Assembly: GCA_903929045.1 (NCBI GenBank)
Contig: CAIYTE010000122.1
Span: forward strand, 1-42,117
Direction: 5' to 3'
Source of the DNA: an uncultured Hyphomicrobiales bacterium
GTDB lineage: Bacteria > Pseudomonadota > Alphaproteobacteria > Rhizobiales > Xanthobacteraceae
DNA: 42,117 nucleotides
How positions within the stretch are numbered: position 1 is the stretch's first letter; each line of letters starts with the position of its first letter. The notes beneath the pieces were generated by a model. It had not been told where the DNA came from, made no database searches, and saw only the letters and a list, made by a program, of their open reading frames with translations. Positions 31,102 to 40,046 of this stretch are shown piece by piece. Both the position numbers and the translations under genes were made by a program.

Positions 31102-32304
31102 TCATGCAGTCGACTTGGTAGCTTTGGTCTTGGCGGGCTTTGTCGTTATTTTCTTCTTCGCCGGCGCGCCGCCTTCCAGCACGCGGCCGTCGATGTCGGC
31201 GATGGTGTTGGTGCCGGTCAGCGCCATGGTGACGCTGAGTTCTTTCTTGAGAATGTCGATGGCCTTGGCAACGCCGGCCTGGCCGCCGGCGCCGAGCCCG
31301 TAGACATAAGAGCGGCCGATCAGGCACGCCTTCGCGCCGAGCGCCAGCGCGCGCATGATGTCGGCGCCGCTGCGGATGCCGCCGTCGAACAGGATATCTG
31401 TCTCGGTGCCGATGGCATCGACGACGCGCGGCAGCATCGCAATCGACGACGACGTGCCGTCGAGCTGGCGGCCGCCGTGGTTCGACACGACGATGGCGTC
31501 GGCGCCGGTCTTGAGTGCGAGCTTGGCGTCATCGATGTCGAGAATGCCCTTGATGATGAGCTTGCCCGGCCAGAATTTGCGGATCCACTCGACGTCCTTC
31601 CAGTTCAGCGCCGGATCGAACTGATCCTGCGTCCACTTGGCGAGCGAGTTCACGTTCTCCATGCCCGGCACGAAGCCGGTGATGTTGCCGAAGGTCCAGC
31701 TCTTGGCGTTGAGCACACTCCACGCCCAGGCCGGTTTGGTGGCGATATCGATGACGTTCTTCAGCCGGAATTCCGGTGGCACCGTCATGCCGTTCTTGAT
31801 GTCCTTGTGGCGCTGGCCGAGCACCTGAAGATCGACCGTGAGAATGAGCGTGTCGACCTTGGCGGCGATGGCGCGCTCCATTAGCGCTTTGGAAAAGCCG
31901 TGGTCGCGAATGACGTAGAGCTGAAACCAGAACGGTTTGCCGGTGCCTTCGGCGACATGTTCGATCGAGCCGACCGACATCGTCGACAAGGTATAGGGAA
32001 TGCCGGCGTCGTTGGCGGCGCGCGCCGACAATATCTCGCCGTCGCCATGCTGCATGCCGAGCAGGCCGATAGGCGCGAGTATCAGGGGCGCCGCGATCTT
32101 GCGGCCCATCACCGTGGTTTCGAGATTGCGGTCCGAGACGTCGACCAGCACGCGCTGGCGCAATTTGATGGCTTCGAGATCGGCGCGGTTGGCGCGCAGG
32201 GTGTATTCGCCGTAGGAGCCGCTATCGGCATAGTCGAAGAAGGCCTTGGGGACACGGCGCCGCGCAATCGTGCGCAGGTCGTCGATGCAGGTCACATTCT
32301 TCAT
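31102..32304 (-). CDS. FMN-dependent alpha-hydroxyacid oxidase/dehydrogenase (LldD family)
   Basis: Oxidises an L-2-hydroxyacid (lactate, glycolate, mandelate or similar) to the 2-oxoacid; 400 residues. Family blocks: KAFFDYADSGSYGEYTLRANR (20-40), LAPIGLLGMQHGDGE near 76, LILTVDLQVLGQRHKD near 155, and the catalytic histidine in VVSNHGGRQLDGT near 272, then FDGGIRSGADIMRALALGAKACLIGR. All FMN and substrate residues appear present. The C-terminal tail is lysine/threonine-rich (KKKITTKPAKTKATKSTA), beyond the usual end. It has its own GGGA-type ribosome site. Electron acceptor unknown: quinone if membrane-linked, oxygen if an oxidase. Confidence 0.9.
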   Translation of the reverse strand: MKNVTCIDDLRTIARRRVPKAFFDYADSGSYGEYTLRANRADLEAIKLRQRVLVDVSDRNLETTVMGRKIAAPLILAPIGLLGMQHGDGEILSARAANDAGIPYTLSTMSVGSIEHVAEGTGKPFWFQLYVIRDHGFSKALMERAIAAKVDTLILTVDLQVLGQRHKDIKNGMTVPPEFRLKNVIDIATKPAWAWSVLNAKSWTFGNITGFVPGMENVNSLAKWTQDQFDPALNWKDVEWIRKFWPGKLIIKGILDIDDAKLALKTGADAIVVSNHGGRQLDGTSSSIAMLPRVVDAIGTETDILFDGGIRSGADIMRALALGAKACLIGRSYVYGLGAGGQAGVAKAIDILKKELSVTMALTGTNTIADIDGRVLEGGAPAKKKITTKPAKTKATKSTA

Positions 32305-32569
32305 GGAGGTCGTCCCGGCAAGGGAGAGATAGAGAGGGAAGATGGTTACCAGAGAGGAAGTAGCACAGCGGCGAGGGGCGCGAAATGCCCGGTTCCCAAG
32401 GGGTCGGCGCGGGGTAACCGGCTGTTAAGCGGGCCCCCGGGCGGTGCGATGGTAAGAATTCCTCACAATATTTGACGTAAATTGAGGGCTTGGGCCGGTA
32501 AAGGCTATTGGCGCGGCGAAGGCCGCCCGCTAATCCACGGGTCAATTCGTTACGCGTCGAGGGTTTTTC

Positions 32570-33913
<1,344 letters not shown>

Positions 33914-33979
33914 AGACTTGGGTTAATCTTCGCCGCGTGTCGGGCCACGGCTTCTAGAACGGCTTGAACTTTAGATTTA

Positions 33980-34013
33980 GTAGTATAAATATACTACCCT
34001 AGGTAATCTAGGG
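33980..34013 (+). promoter_or_regulatory. Two back-to-back palindromes in front of a membrane-protein pair
   Basis: First dyad GTAGTATA-AA-TATACTAC (33980-33997), a perfect 8-2-8 operator-like site. Second dyad CCCTAG-GTAAT-CTAGGG (33997-34013), a perfect 6-5-6 hairpin whose right arm overlaps the purine-rich ribosome site of the gene at 34021. The block is strongly AT-rich compared with its surroundings. Control of transcription by the first and of translation by the second is inferred. Confidence 0.55.
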
Positions 34014-34020
34014 GGCGGAC

Positions 34021-34209
34021 TTGGGCAACAAGGACGTTTGGAACCTCATCGCGGCTTTATTGACGGCGGCCTGTTCCCTGGCAATCGCGATTGCATTTTT
34101 TGCTTTAGGCACCACGTTACTAGACACGATCACTGCTATAGTTGGCGTGGCAGGAGCCCTTGCTGGTCTTGCTTGGACGATATCGGCGATTTTGGCGTTG
34201 AAGACATGA
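34021..34209 (+). CDS. Small two-span membrane protein
   Basis: Unrecognised 62-residue protein, mostly hydrophobic. Two helices are likely at about 8-30 (LIAALLTAACSLAIAIAFFAL) and 34-59 (LDTITAIVGVAGALAGLAWTISAILAL). The start is TTG, supported by a strong AGGGGGCGG site immediately upstream. Its TGA overlaps the next ATG by four bases (ATGA), good evidence that both short frames are real and translationally coupled. Codon use is less GC-rich than in the neighbouring genes (codons such as TTA, ATA, GCA occur), hinting at recent acquisition. Function unknown; small two-helix proteins can be toxins, holin-like or regulatory, none shown here. Confidence 0.6.
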   Translation: MGNKDVWNLIAALLTAACSLAIAIAFFALGTTLLDTITAIVGVAGALAGLAWTISAILALKT

Positions 34210-34514
34210 TGTTGTCGTATCTCGCCCTCTTTTTTGCGGCCGTTCTCTTGCTCGCTGGGATTGTGGGCACGGGTTTTACGTTGCGAACTATTGCCCAACG
34301 CCAAGCGACGCGGTCCCGCGATATGAAGGCCTCGACATGGCACGACATCAGGTCGCGACCGTTGCACGCCTTGTCTTTGAACATTGTGACGGACTTCACC
34401 GGCGGTCCGATTTCGAGCTTGCATCGGTTTCGCTATCGAATGGCTTACTACTTGGCGATGTGTGCTGCTGCCGTTGAGAGAATGGCGGTCTGGCTTGTTC
34501 AGAGTTTCAAGTAG
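34206..34514 (+). CDS. Small membrane-anchored hypothetical protein
   Basis: Protein of 102 residues beginning MMLSYLALFFAAVLLLAGIV, one N-terminal membrane helix (about 4-24), then a basic cytoplasmic-looking part (TIAQRQATRSRDMKASTWHD) and a hydrophobic C-terminal stretch (RMAYYLAMCAAAVERMAVWL). No family is recognised. It is coupled to the preceding gene by ATGA. Base composition is again lower in GC than the rest. The following 220 bases carry degenerate repeats. The pair may have come in together. Confidence 0.55.
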   Translation: MMLSYLALFFAAVLLLAGIVGTGFTLRTIAQRQATRSRDMKASTWHDIRSRPLHALSLNIVTDFTGGPISSLHRFRYRMAYYLAMCAAAVERMAVWLVQSFK

Positions 34515-34540
34515 CTCGTCGATCAGAGACTGCCGCGTCC

Positions 34541-34706
34541 TGGCATTACCCGGCAGATGTCCACGCCTTTCTCATAATATGTAAGCAAGACGTGGATGTC
34601 CGGTAAAAGGCCGGGCACTACGGTCGATTGATTGGAGTGCGGATTAGCGAGGCGTCATCCGCCAATCCAGTTTCGCCCGGCGGGTTACGCCTTCTGCTAA
34701 CCCGCC
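34541..34706. repeat. Degenerate repeat cluster at a convergent junction
   Basis: Two palindromic units. The first (about 34543-34606) is an imperfect inverted pair, TTACCCGGCAGATGTCCACG with CGTGGATGTCCGGTAA around an AT-rich centre. The second (34679-34706) is GGCGGGTTA with TAACCCGCC around a 10-base loop. They fill the gap between the small membrane-protein pair and the converging secreted-protein gene. No gene is visible here. Confidence 0.65.
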
Positions 34707-34734
34707 CTACGACGCTTTGCCTCACGCCGCGCTA

Positions 34735-35148
34735 TCAGTCGGCGTCGCCGACTTCCGCGAAGAGAAAACCGGCCGGCGTCTTCGTGAAGGTAAACATCTG
34801 GCCACTGCAGAAGATGAAGTAGTTGTCGTTGTTCTCGCCATCGCGATCGTAGACCGGTTTGCTGCGCTGAATGCACGCGCGGTTCTTTGCCGTGAAGTGA
34901 CGCTTGTAAATCTTGTCGCGGAACTGGGCGGCGTCGCGGATTGAGGTTTCGGTCTGATAAGGGAGCTTGGTCATACCGGCCACGGCGATGGCGTCGTTGG
35001 CCGTCACGGCCGCGCGAAATTTTGCGATGAAGCCATCGAAGTCCTTCTGCACGGCAGGAGGCGCAACGGCGTCCTTCGGTGCTTGGGCGAGGGCGGGAGC
35101 AAGGGGCAGCAGCGCGGCCGCGAGCGCAATTTTCAACCAGGCTTTCAT
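34735..35148 (-). CDS. Exported hypothetical protein
   Basis: Protein of 137 residues with signal peptide MKAWLKIALAAALLPLAPALA cut before QAPKD. The mature part contains FDGFIAKFRAAVTANDAIAVAGMTKLPY, an arrangement seen in small periplasmic proteins of rhizobia with an SnoaL/NTF2-like start, then RACIQRSKPVYDRDGENNDNYFIFCSG. Two cysteines (in RACIQ and FCSG) could form a disulfide. The start at 35148 is preferred to an ATG 15 bases upstream, since GGAG then lies at proper distance. Function unknown. Confidence 0.7.
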   Translation of the reverse strand: MKAWLKIALAAALLPLAPALAQAPKDAVAPPAVQKDFDGFIAKFRAAVTANDAIAVAGMTKLPYQTETSIRDAAQFRDKIYKRHFTAKNRACIQRSKPVYDRDGENNDNYFIFCSGQMFTFTKTPAGFLFAEVGDAD

Positions 35149-35347
35149 TGAGTGAAGCTCCATCCGATCGACTGACGCAACTCTATGGTTTGCAATACCT
35201 GCGTCAAGGATTTCACTCTTCGCATACCATTGCGCCTAAAGCAGAATCCCGGAAATGCGCCGTTACCGATGACGATCCGCGTCCGCGCCGCGCAATGCGC
35301 CCCATAACATCTTTTGCTATGCGGCCGATTCGTGCCCATAAGGACTC

Positions 35348-35536
35348 ATGGCCAAATCACCACGCGTCGAATTCAAGATCGTCCGGATTGCCGCCGAGGA
35401 CTGGCAGATCTCAGCCGAATGTCCTGGCAAGGAAACAGCGCTCATCAAGGGGCTGACGAGCAAAGCCGACGTCGACGACTGGATGTCCGGTAGCCGCCGT
35501 ATCGCCTGGCTGCGCGCCAACGGCTACGCGAAATAG
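35348..35536 (+). CDS. Small conserved-looking hypothetical protein (62 aa)
   Basis: Soluble 62-residue protein, MAKSPRVEFKIVRIAAEDWQ at the N-terminus and SGSRRIAWLRANGYAK at the C-terminus, mixed charge, no membrane segment. AAGGA lies five bases before the ATG, a good ribosome site. It is followed after 14 bases by the zinc-ribbon protein gene, so the two may be cotranscribed. The function is not recognised. Confidence 0.7.
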   Translation: MAKSPRVEFKIVRIAAEDWQISAECPGKETALIKGLTSKADVDDWMSGSRRIAWLRANGYAK

Positions 35537-35550
35537 AGCGGGGCGCGACA

Positions 35551-35703
35551 ATGTATAAGCCCTGGCCCAAATGCCCGATCTGTTCGCACCCGATGATCTT
35601 CAGCGGCGTGGTGTCGATGACGGAAGACGGGCCGCGCAGTGAGTTTGAGTGCGAGCGGTGCCCGCCGCAAAAACCGAAGCCATACTTTCCCCGCACGCCG
35701 TAA
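35551..35703 (+). CDS. Small zinc-ribbon protein (50 aa)
   Basis: Frame of 50 codons, MYKPWPKCPICSHPMIFSGV and a second half containing EFECERCPPQKPKP. Two CxxC knuckles, C8/C11 and C34/C37, with 22 residues between them form a typical zinc ribbon. It starts 14 bases after the 62-residue gene and ends 31 bases before the convergent transpeptidase-like gene. Only a weak GGGGCG site precedes it, so it may depend on coupling with the upstream gene. A nucleic-acid- or protein-binding role is typical of such proteins but not shown. Confidence 0.65.
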   Translation: MYKPWPKCPICSHPMIFSGVVSMTEDGPRSEFECERCPPQKPKPYFPRTP

Positions 35704-35734
35704 CGGCGGGACGATGCCTCGGGTGCCGCGCGCT

Positions 35735-36859
35735 TTATGTGCCGCGTGCTTGGGCGCTGGCGACGAGTGACGGAACCGGTTCATCGGCGCTGCGCAGCAC
35801 GATGATCTGGGTGAACTTGCCGTCATCGTAAGCCTTCACGAACTTGTCGTAGTCCTTGACCGAGATGCAGCCGTTCGAGGCGCCGGCGTCGCCGAGCAGA
35901 TAGGAATGCGCGAGGATGCCGTCGCGGCCGTACATGTTGCCGGTGCCGACCGGCTTCATGCGCAACGCGCGCACGCCGTGGAACGGCTTTTCGCGGAAGC
36001 TGACGGTGTAGACGTTGGGCGGCGTCACGCCGACCATCTTGCGATGCATGGACTCCGGATCGTCCAGCCACTCGCCGTAACCGGAATGCGCTTCCAGCTT
36101 CTCGCCATCCGGCATGTAAACGACGCGCTTGGCGATGTCGTACAGCACCGTGTTCGGATTGGCGGCGAGCACTGCCTTGGCGGCGCGATCAGGATCGGCG
36201 AACAATTTATCGAACAGGCCCGTTTCACCCGACTTCGGCTGCGGCAGGACTTGCGGCGGCAGCGATGCGAGCTGCGGTTCGGCCACCACGGGTTGCGTGC
36301 GGACAACGGACGGGCGCGCAATGTCCAGCGGTCGCGCCGTGTCTTGCCGCGCCACGTCCTGGCGCATGACGGTGTCGGGCCGCGGCGACGGCAATGGAAT
36401 GGCGATGTCAGCGGAGGGCGCGATGCTCGCGACTTCGTTCGGCATGCGCACATGCGCCGAAGATGGAAAGCGCGTCGCCAGCAAGGTCGCGATGCCGCCG
36501 GCCGGAATGAAGGCATCGTGCGCCGGTCCGTCGGGACCGACACGGCCAACAAGGTGCGTCCATTCCTGGCGCCAGGTCAGCGCGACGTCGCGTGCGGATT
36601 CGGAGAATTCCGGCGCGAGCGACGACCGCAGCTGCGGTGCGAGAACGGAACGGTCATGATGTGACGGCAGATAAATCGCCGCCGCAGCGACCGCGCTCAC
36701 GCCGGCGACGCCGAGACACATCCAGGCGACGGCAAAAGAGGCGCGCGCCACCGTGCGCGAGCGCGTGGACGCGCCGAAATGGCTGCGTGCGCCCGCCGTC
36801 CTCGGCGACTGAGGTCTGCCACCCGACAATGATGCGGCCTTAAGGTCCATCGCGGTCAT
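35735..36859 (-). CDS. Membrane-anchored DUF2778/L,D-transpeptidase-like protein
   Basis: Protein of 374 residues with an N-terminal cytoplasmic tail, one membrane helix near residues 45-65 (ASFAVAWMCLGVAGVSAVAAAAIYL), a long proline-rich periplasmic linker, and a C-terminal domain from about residue 235. That domain has VLYDIAKRVVYMPDGEKLEAHSG, PPNVYTVSFREKPFHGVRALRM, the histidine in GILAHSYLLG, and the cysteine in GASNGCISVKDYDKF, the active-site pair of the DUF2778/Tlde1-type L,D-transpeptidase fold. It probably acts on peptidoglycan stem peptides. Start at 36859 because GTGGGA lies a few bases before it; an ATG nine bases further in is an alternative. Longer upstream reading is unlikely. 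Confidence 0.8.
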   Translation of the reverse strand: MTAMDLKAASLSGGRPQSPRTAGARSHFGASTRSRTVARASFAVAWMCLGVAGVSAVAAAAIYLPSHHDRSVLAPQLRSSLAPEFSESARDVALTWRQEWTHLVGRVGPDGPAHDAFIPAGGIATLLATRFPSSAHVRMPNEVASIAPSADIAIPLPSPRPDTVMRQDVARQDTARPLDIARPSVVRTQPVVAEPQLASLPPQVLPQPKSGETGLFDKLFADPDRAAKAVLAANPNTVLYDIAKRVVYMPDGEKLEAHSGYGEWLDDPESMHRKMVGVTPPNVYTVSFREKPFHGVRALRMKPVGTGNMYGRDGILAHSYLLGDAGASNGCISVKDYDKFVKAYDDGKFTQIIVLRSADEPVPSLVASAQARGT

Positions 36860-37182
36860 TGTATCCCACGGTGCGCCGATTGGAAAATCGAGACTGACTC
36901 CTATGGATTGCAAAAGATTGCCGGAATTGTGGTGCCAAGGGCGGTGCCGCCGCACCGTTAACGGCTTTAATTTTCCAAGCTCGCGCGCGTGACGCTCCAG
37001 TGCTTGCGGGTGCGACGGCTACAATTCACAGCCTGCGCCGGGCTTCCGGCGCATCGCGGTCGCCAACCCGGTGGGAAACAGGCTTAATTCGCGGGTGCGG
37101 CAAGTGCTTACATTTGCTCAGACAAATTAGTTACAGACGCATCTGCAGATCGCGCCAGCCTAAAAAGTTGTTTGTTTTCAAT
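36860..37182. other. Intergenic region between the transpeptidase-like gene and bfd
   Basis: Over 300 bases with no supported gene. It holds a small GC hairpin, GCGCCGG-GCTT-CCGGCGC (37035-37052), and becomes AT-rich towards the iron-box-like dyad at 37183. The promoter of the minus-strand gene lies at its left end. Confidence 0.5.
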
Positions 37183-37203
37183 AGTTTACAACTATTCTAA
37201 ACT
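37183..37203. promoter_or_regulatory. Irr-box-like dyad upstream of bfd
   Basis: AGTTTACAA-CTA-TTCTAAACT is a 9-3-9 inverted repeat with one mismatch. It matches the TTTAGAA-N3-TTCTAAA form of iron-control (Irr) boxes of Rhizobiales except for one base. It lies 79 bases before bfd in an AT-rich stretch. Iron-dependent control of bfd is expected from this (inference). Confidence 0.6.
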
Positions 37204-37281
37204 GCGTTTTTCTTTGACAGGGATCAATGAAGCCGGTACCGAAATGGACACTCTACGACTGTAGAGCGGAGCCGGGCCTCG

Positions 37282-37500
37282 ATGATCGTCTGTTCCTGCA
37301 ACGTCCTGAGCGACCACGAAGTGCGCACTGCCGTCACGGCGAGCGCCCCGCGCACGACCGGGCAGGTCTATGGCTGTCTCGGCTGCAGCGCTCAATGCGG
37401 CCGGTGTGCCCGCTCGATCCGCAAGATCATGGACGAGGCGCTGCTCGGCGCCGGTTGCCCGGTCGGCTGCGGCTCCTGCGCCTCGCACAAGCACGACTGA
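37282..37500 (+). CDS. bfd: Bacterioferritin-associated ferredoxin-like [2Fe-2S] protein
   Basis: Protein of 72 residues. The cluster motif is MIVCSCNVLSD (C4, C6) with CGRC further on (C39, C42), the Bfd-type spacing. In well-studied systems Bfd binds bacterioferritin and reduces its ferric core to release iron. Extra cysteines (C32, C35 and a C-terminal PVGCGSCAS) go beyond the four ligands and are a peculiarity. The ATG follows GGAG ten bases away. Next to bfr on the same strand, as usual for this pair, and preceded by an Irr-box-like dyad. Confidence 0.88.
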   Translation: MIVCSCNVLSDHEVRTAVTASAPRTTGQVYGCLGCSAQCGRCARSIRKIMDEALLGAGCPVGCGSCASHKHD

Positions 37501-37575
37501 TTTCGTCGATCATTCCGATAATTCTGTGTGCCGCGCGGGCCAGTGCGCAGGCTGCGGTTGACCACCCATTTCCAG

Positions 37576-37592
37576 TTTAGTATGGTTCTAAT
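37576..37592. promoter_or_regulatory. Irr-box-like dyad upstream of bfr
   Basis: TTTAGTA-TGG-TTCTAAT: half-sites TTAGTA and TTCTAA form a 3-base-spaced inverted repeat with one mismatch in the core. It lies 64 bases before the bfr start. With the dyad upstream of bfd it suggests separate iron-controlled promoters for the two genes. Confidence 0.5.
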
Positions 37593-37656
37593 GTAGAGAC
37601 CGGCGAACACATCGCGCGGTCGTTTTCCGTTTCCGGTGGTTTGAAGGACGTGCGCC

Positions 37657-38142
37657 ATGAAGGGTGATGCCAAGGTTATCGAGTATCTGAACAAGGCGCT
37701 GCGCAGCGAACTGACCGCCATCAGCCAGTACTGGATCCATTTTCGCATGCTCCATAACTGGGGCTATCTCGATCTCGCCAAGCAGTAGCGCAAGGAATCG
37801 ATCGAGGAAATGATGCACGCCGACAAGCTGACCGACCGCATCATCTTCCTCGACGGCTTCCCGAACATGCAGGTGCTCGATCCGTTGCACATCGGGCAGA
37901 ACGTGAAGGAAATTCTCGATTGCGATCTGGCCGCCGAAGTCGGCGCCCGCGCGCTGTACCAGGAAGCCGCGGCCTATTGTCAGACCGTGAAGGACTTCCC
38001 GACGCGCGATCTGTTCGAGAAGCTGATGGCGGACGAAGAACACCACATCGACTTTCTCGAAACCCAGCTCGATCTCTGTGAAAAGCTCGGCGTGCAGCTC
38101 TACTCGCAGCACCACATGGGCGAGCTCGGCGAAGACCACTAG
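37657..38142 (+). pseudogene. bfr: Bacterioferritin gene with an in-frame amber codon at position 44
   Basis: The frame of 162 codons encodes a full-length bacterioferritin except for TAG at 37786-37788 (codon 44). It starts [20 protein letters not shown]. Numbering through the stop places every ferroxidase ligand at the standard position: E18, E51, H54, E94, E127, H130, and the heme ligand M52. Related proteins often have tryptophan or glutamate at 44 (TGG or GAG to TAG is one change). So this is a very recent nonsense mutation, a sequencing error, or a suppressed codon. An AAGGA site precedes the ATG. Reinitiation at the ATG codons at 52/53 would give a fragment without helix A. Confidence 0.85.
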
Positions 38143-38262
38143 GCTTCGCCTCATCCCTTATTTGAAGATGGCAGTCGCGCACTTTTGGTGCGCGACATTT
38201 CTTGTCGCCGCCACCTGCACGAGTATGGTTGCCGCCAGATCTTGCCGTGGGGAGACAATGTG

Positions 38263-39249
38263 ATGCGTGCCATGTTCAGCCGAGGTCGTGTGCCCGGCTT
38301 TTTTGCCGTTCTTGCTGCGTTGTTGGCGTTTGCCGGCATGCCCCGCAGCACGATGGCGCAGGATTGGCCGTCGCACCCGATCACCATCGTGCTCGGCTTT
38401 GCCCCCGGCTCGATGATCGACTTCGTCGCGCGTGCGGTCGCCAAGGACCTGTCGGAAACGCTCGGCCAGCCTGTTCTGGTCGAGACGCGCCAGGGCGGCG
38501 GCGGCGTGCTGGCGAGCAACTACGTCGCGAAAGCCCCGCCCGACGGCTACACCTTGCTGATGAGCGCGGTCGGGCCTGCGGTGCTGCGTCCGCTGATCGA
38601 CAAGACCGTCACGTTCGATCTCGACAAGGAGTTCATGCCGGTCATCATGCTCGGCGAAGCGCCGAATGTGCTGGTCGCCAATCCGAAGCTCGGTCTCAAA
38701 TCGCCGAAGGATCTCGTCGCCTATGGCAACGCGCACGGCGGCAAGCTGAGCATCGGACATTCCGGTCCGGGCACGTTGGGCCAGCTCAGCACCATCCTGT
38801 TCGGCGCGATGACCCAGCTCGACGTGGCGTCGGTGTCGTATCGCGGAACTGGGCCGATGATGATCGACGTGCTGGGCGGTACGCTCGACGCCGGCTTCCC
38901 GGCCTACAATCCGGCAACCAAGGAAGGCTCGCTGCTGGCAGTAACGTCGGCCGAGCGCGTCGAATTCCTGCCCAATGTGCCGACCATGAAGGAAAGCGGC
39001 TTCGATATTGTCGGCGGCACTTGGGAAGGCATTTTCGTGCCCGTCGGAACGCCATCCGACATCGTCACCAAGCTAAATGCCGCCATGCATGCCTTTCTGC
39101 AAAGACCTGAGACGCGTAAATACTTCAGCGAAGCGGGTTTCCAGCCGATGGGTGGAACGCCGGCGCAACTTGCGCAAATGATCATGCAGGATCGCGCCAA
39201 ATGGGCGACGATCATCAAGGACGCCAAGATCGGCCCGGACGATAAATAA
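38263..39249 (+). CDS. Tripartite tricarboxylate transporter (Bug-type) substrate-binding protein
   Basis: Periplasmic receptor of 328 residues. Signal peptide MRAMFSRGRVPGFFAVLAAL..MPRSTMA, then QDWPSHPITIVLGFAPGSMIDFVARAVAK, the Bug N-terminal pattern, and LGQPVLVETRQGGGGVLASNYVAKAPPDGYTLL (about 68-100). The late block VPTMKESGFDIVGGTWEGIFVPVGTP is also typical. Start at 38263 with GGGGAGA upstream; an earlier in-frame start would spoil the signal peptide. No TctA/TctB membrane subunits are nearby, which is common for Bug proteins. It is followed after 11 bp by the dienelactone-hydrolase-family gene, so the two are probably cotranscribed. Ligand probably a carboxylate. Confidence 0.88.
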   Translation: MRAMFSRGRVPGFFAVLAALLAFAGMPRSTMAQDWPSHPITIVLGFAPGSMIDFVARAVAKDLSETLGQPVLVETRQGGGGVLASNYVAKAPPDGYTLLMSAVGPAVLRPLIDKTVTFDLDKEFMPVIMLGEAPNVLVANPKLGLKSPKDLVAYGNAHGGKLSIGHSGPGTLGQLSTILFGAMTQLDVASVSYRGTGPMMIDVLGGTLDAGFPAYNPATKEGSLLAVTSAERVEFLPNVPTMKESGFDIVGGTWEGIFVPVGTPSDIVTKLNAAMHAFLQRPETRKYFSEAGFQPMGGTPAQLAQMIMQDRAKWATIIKDAKIGPDDK

Positions 39250-39260
39250 GAGCGCGCCGC

Positions 39261-40046
39261 ATGATCGGAAAAGAAGTCGACATTCAAACGCCTGACGGCG
39301 CGATGGATTCCTACATCGCGCATCCCGACGGCCCCGGCCCGTTTCCGCTGGTCGTGCTGTTCATGGATGTATGGGGTCTGCGCGAAGAGTTGTTCGCCAT
39401 CGGCCGCAACGTCGCCGCGCAAGGTTACTACTGCGTGGTGCCGAACCTGTTCTATCGCGAGGGCAAGGTGCGCTACGAAAAGCGCAACGCCCAGGGCAAG
39501 ATGGTGTCGTTCACCGAACTGCCGCCGGACAAGCAGACAGAGATGAGCGCCCGCTCCGCCAAGGTCGATCGCGCGCGCAGCCGCGTCGATATTGCCGCCA
39601 TTCTCGATTATTGCCGCAGCGAGCCCGTCACGCCCGGCGCCGCGGGATCGGCCGGCTTTTGCCTCGGCGGCCGCGTTGCATTTTACGCCGGCCAGGAATT
39701 TCCGCGCTTTCGCGCCAATGCCAGTCTGCACGGCACCTGGCTCATCAAGGATGTTCCGGATTCGCCGCATCTGTTCATCGGCCGGATGCGTGGCGAAGTG
39801 TATTGCGGCTTCGGCGCGCTCGATCGCTTCGGTACACCGGAAGCCATCGAAACGCTCGATCGGCTCTTCGCCGCCAATCCGAACGTCATCTATCGCCGTC
39901 ACGTTCATGCCGGCGCCGATCACGGCTATTCATTGCCGGACCGCGATATTCATGCGGCGGACGCCACCGCGCTCGACTGGCAGGAAATTTTTGCGATGTT
40001 CGCGCGCGAACTGAAGCCCTCAGGCGCCCCGCGTGCTGGCGCGTAG
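39261..40046 (+). CDS. Dienelactone hydrolase family protein
   Basis: Alpha/beta hydrolase of 261 residues. The nucleophile is a cysteine, SAGFCLGGRVAFYAG (C134), the acid D188 (GFGALDRF) and the histidine H221 (AGADHGYSLPDR), the Cys-Asp-His triad of carboxymethylenebutenolidase-like enzymes. Where the classical enzyme has glutamate 36, here MDVWGL carries aspartate 36. Family members open dienelactone in catechol breakdown, but many have other esters or lactones as substrates. It is cotranscribed with the Bug receptor gene and overlaps the convergent LysR gene by 27 bases. Uptake and hydrolysis of one compound is a plausible joint job (inference). Confidence 0.86.
   Translation: MIGKEVDIQTPDGAMDSYIAHPDGPGPFPLVVLFMDVWGLREELFAIGRNVAAQGYYCVVPNLFYREGKVRYEKRNAQGKMVSFTELPPDKQTEMSARSAKVDRARSRVDIAAILDYCRSEPVTPGAAGSAGFCLGGRVAFYAGQEFPRFRANASLHGTWLIKDVPDSPHLFIGRMRGEVYCGFGALDRFGTPEAIETLDRLFAANPNVIYRRHVHAGADHGYSLPDRDIHAADATALDWQEIFAMFARELKPSGAPRAGA

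Noticed and set aside
37810-38142. Separate 110-codon gene starting at an internal ATG of bfr
   Set aside because: It is simply the remainder of bfr after the amber codon; it lacks helix A and ligand E18. No ribosome site of its own is convincing.
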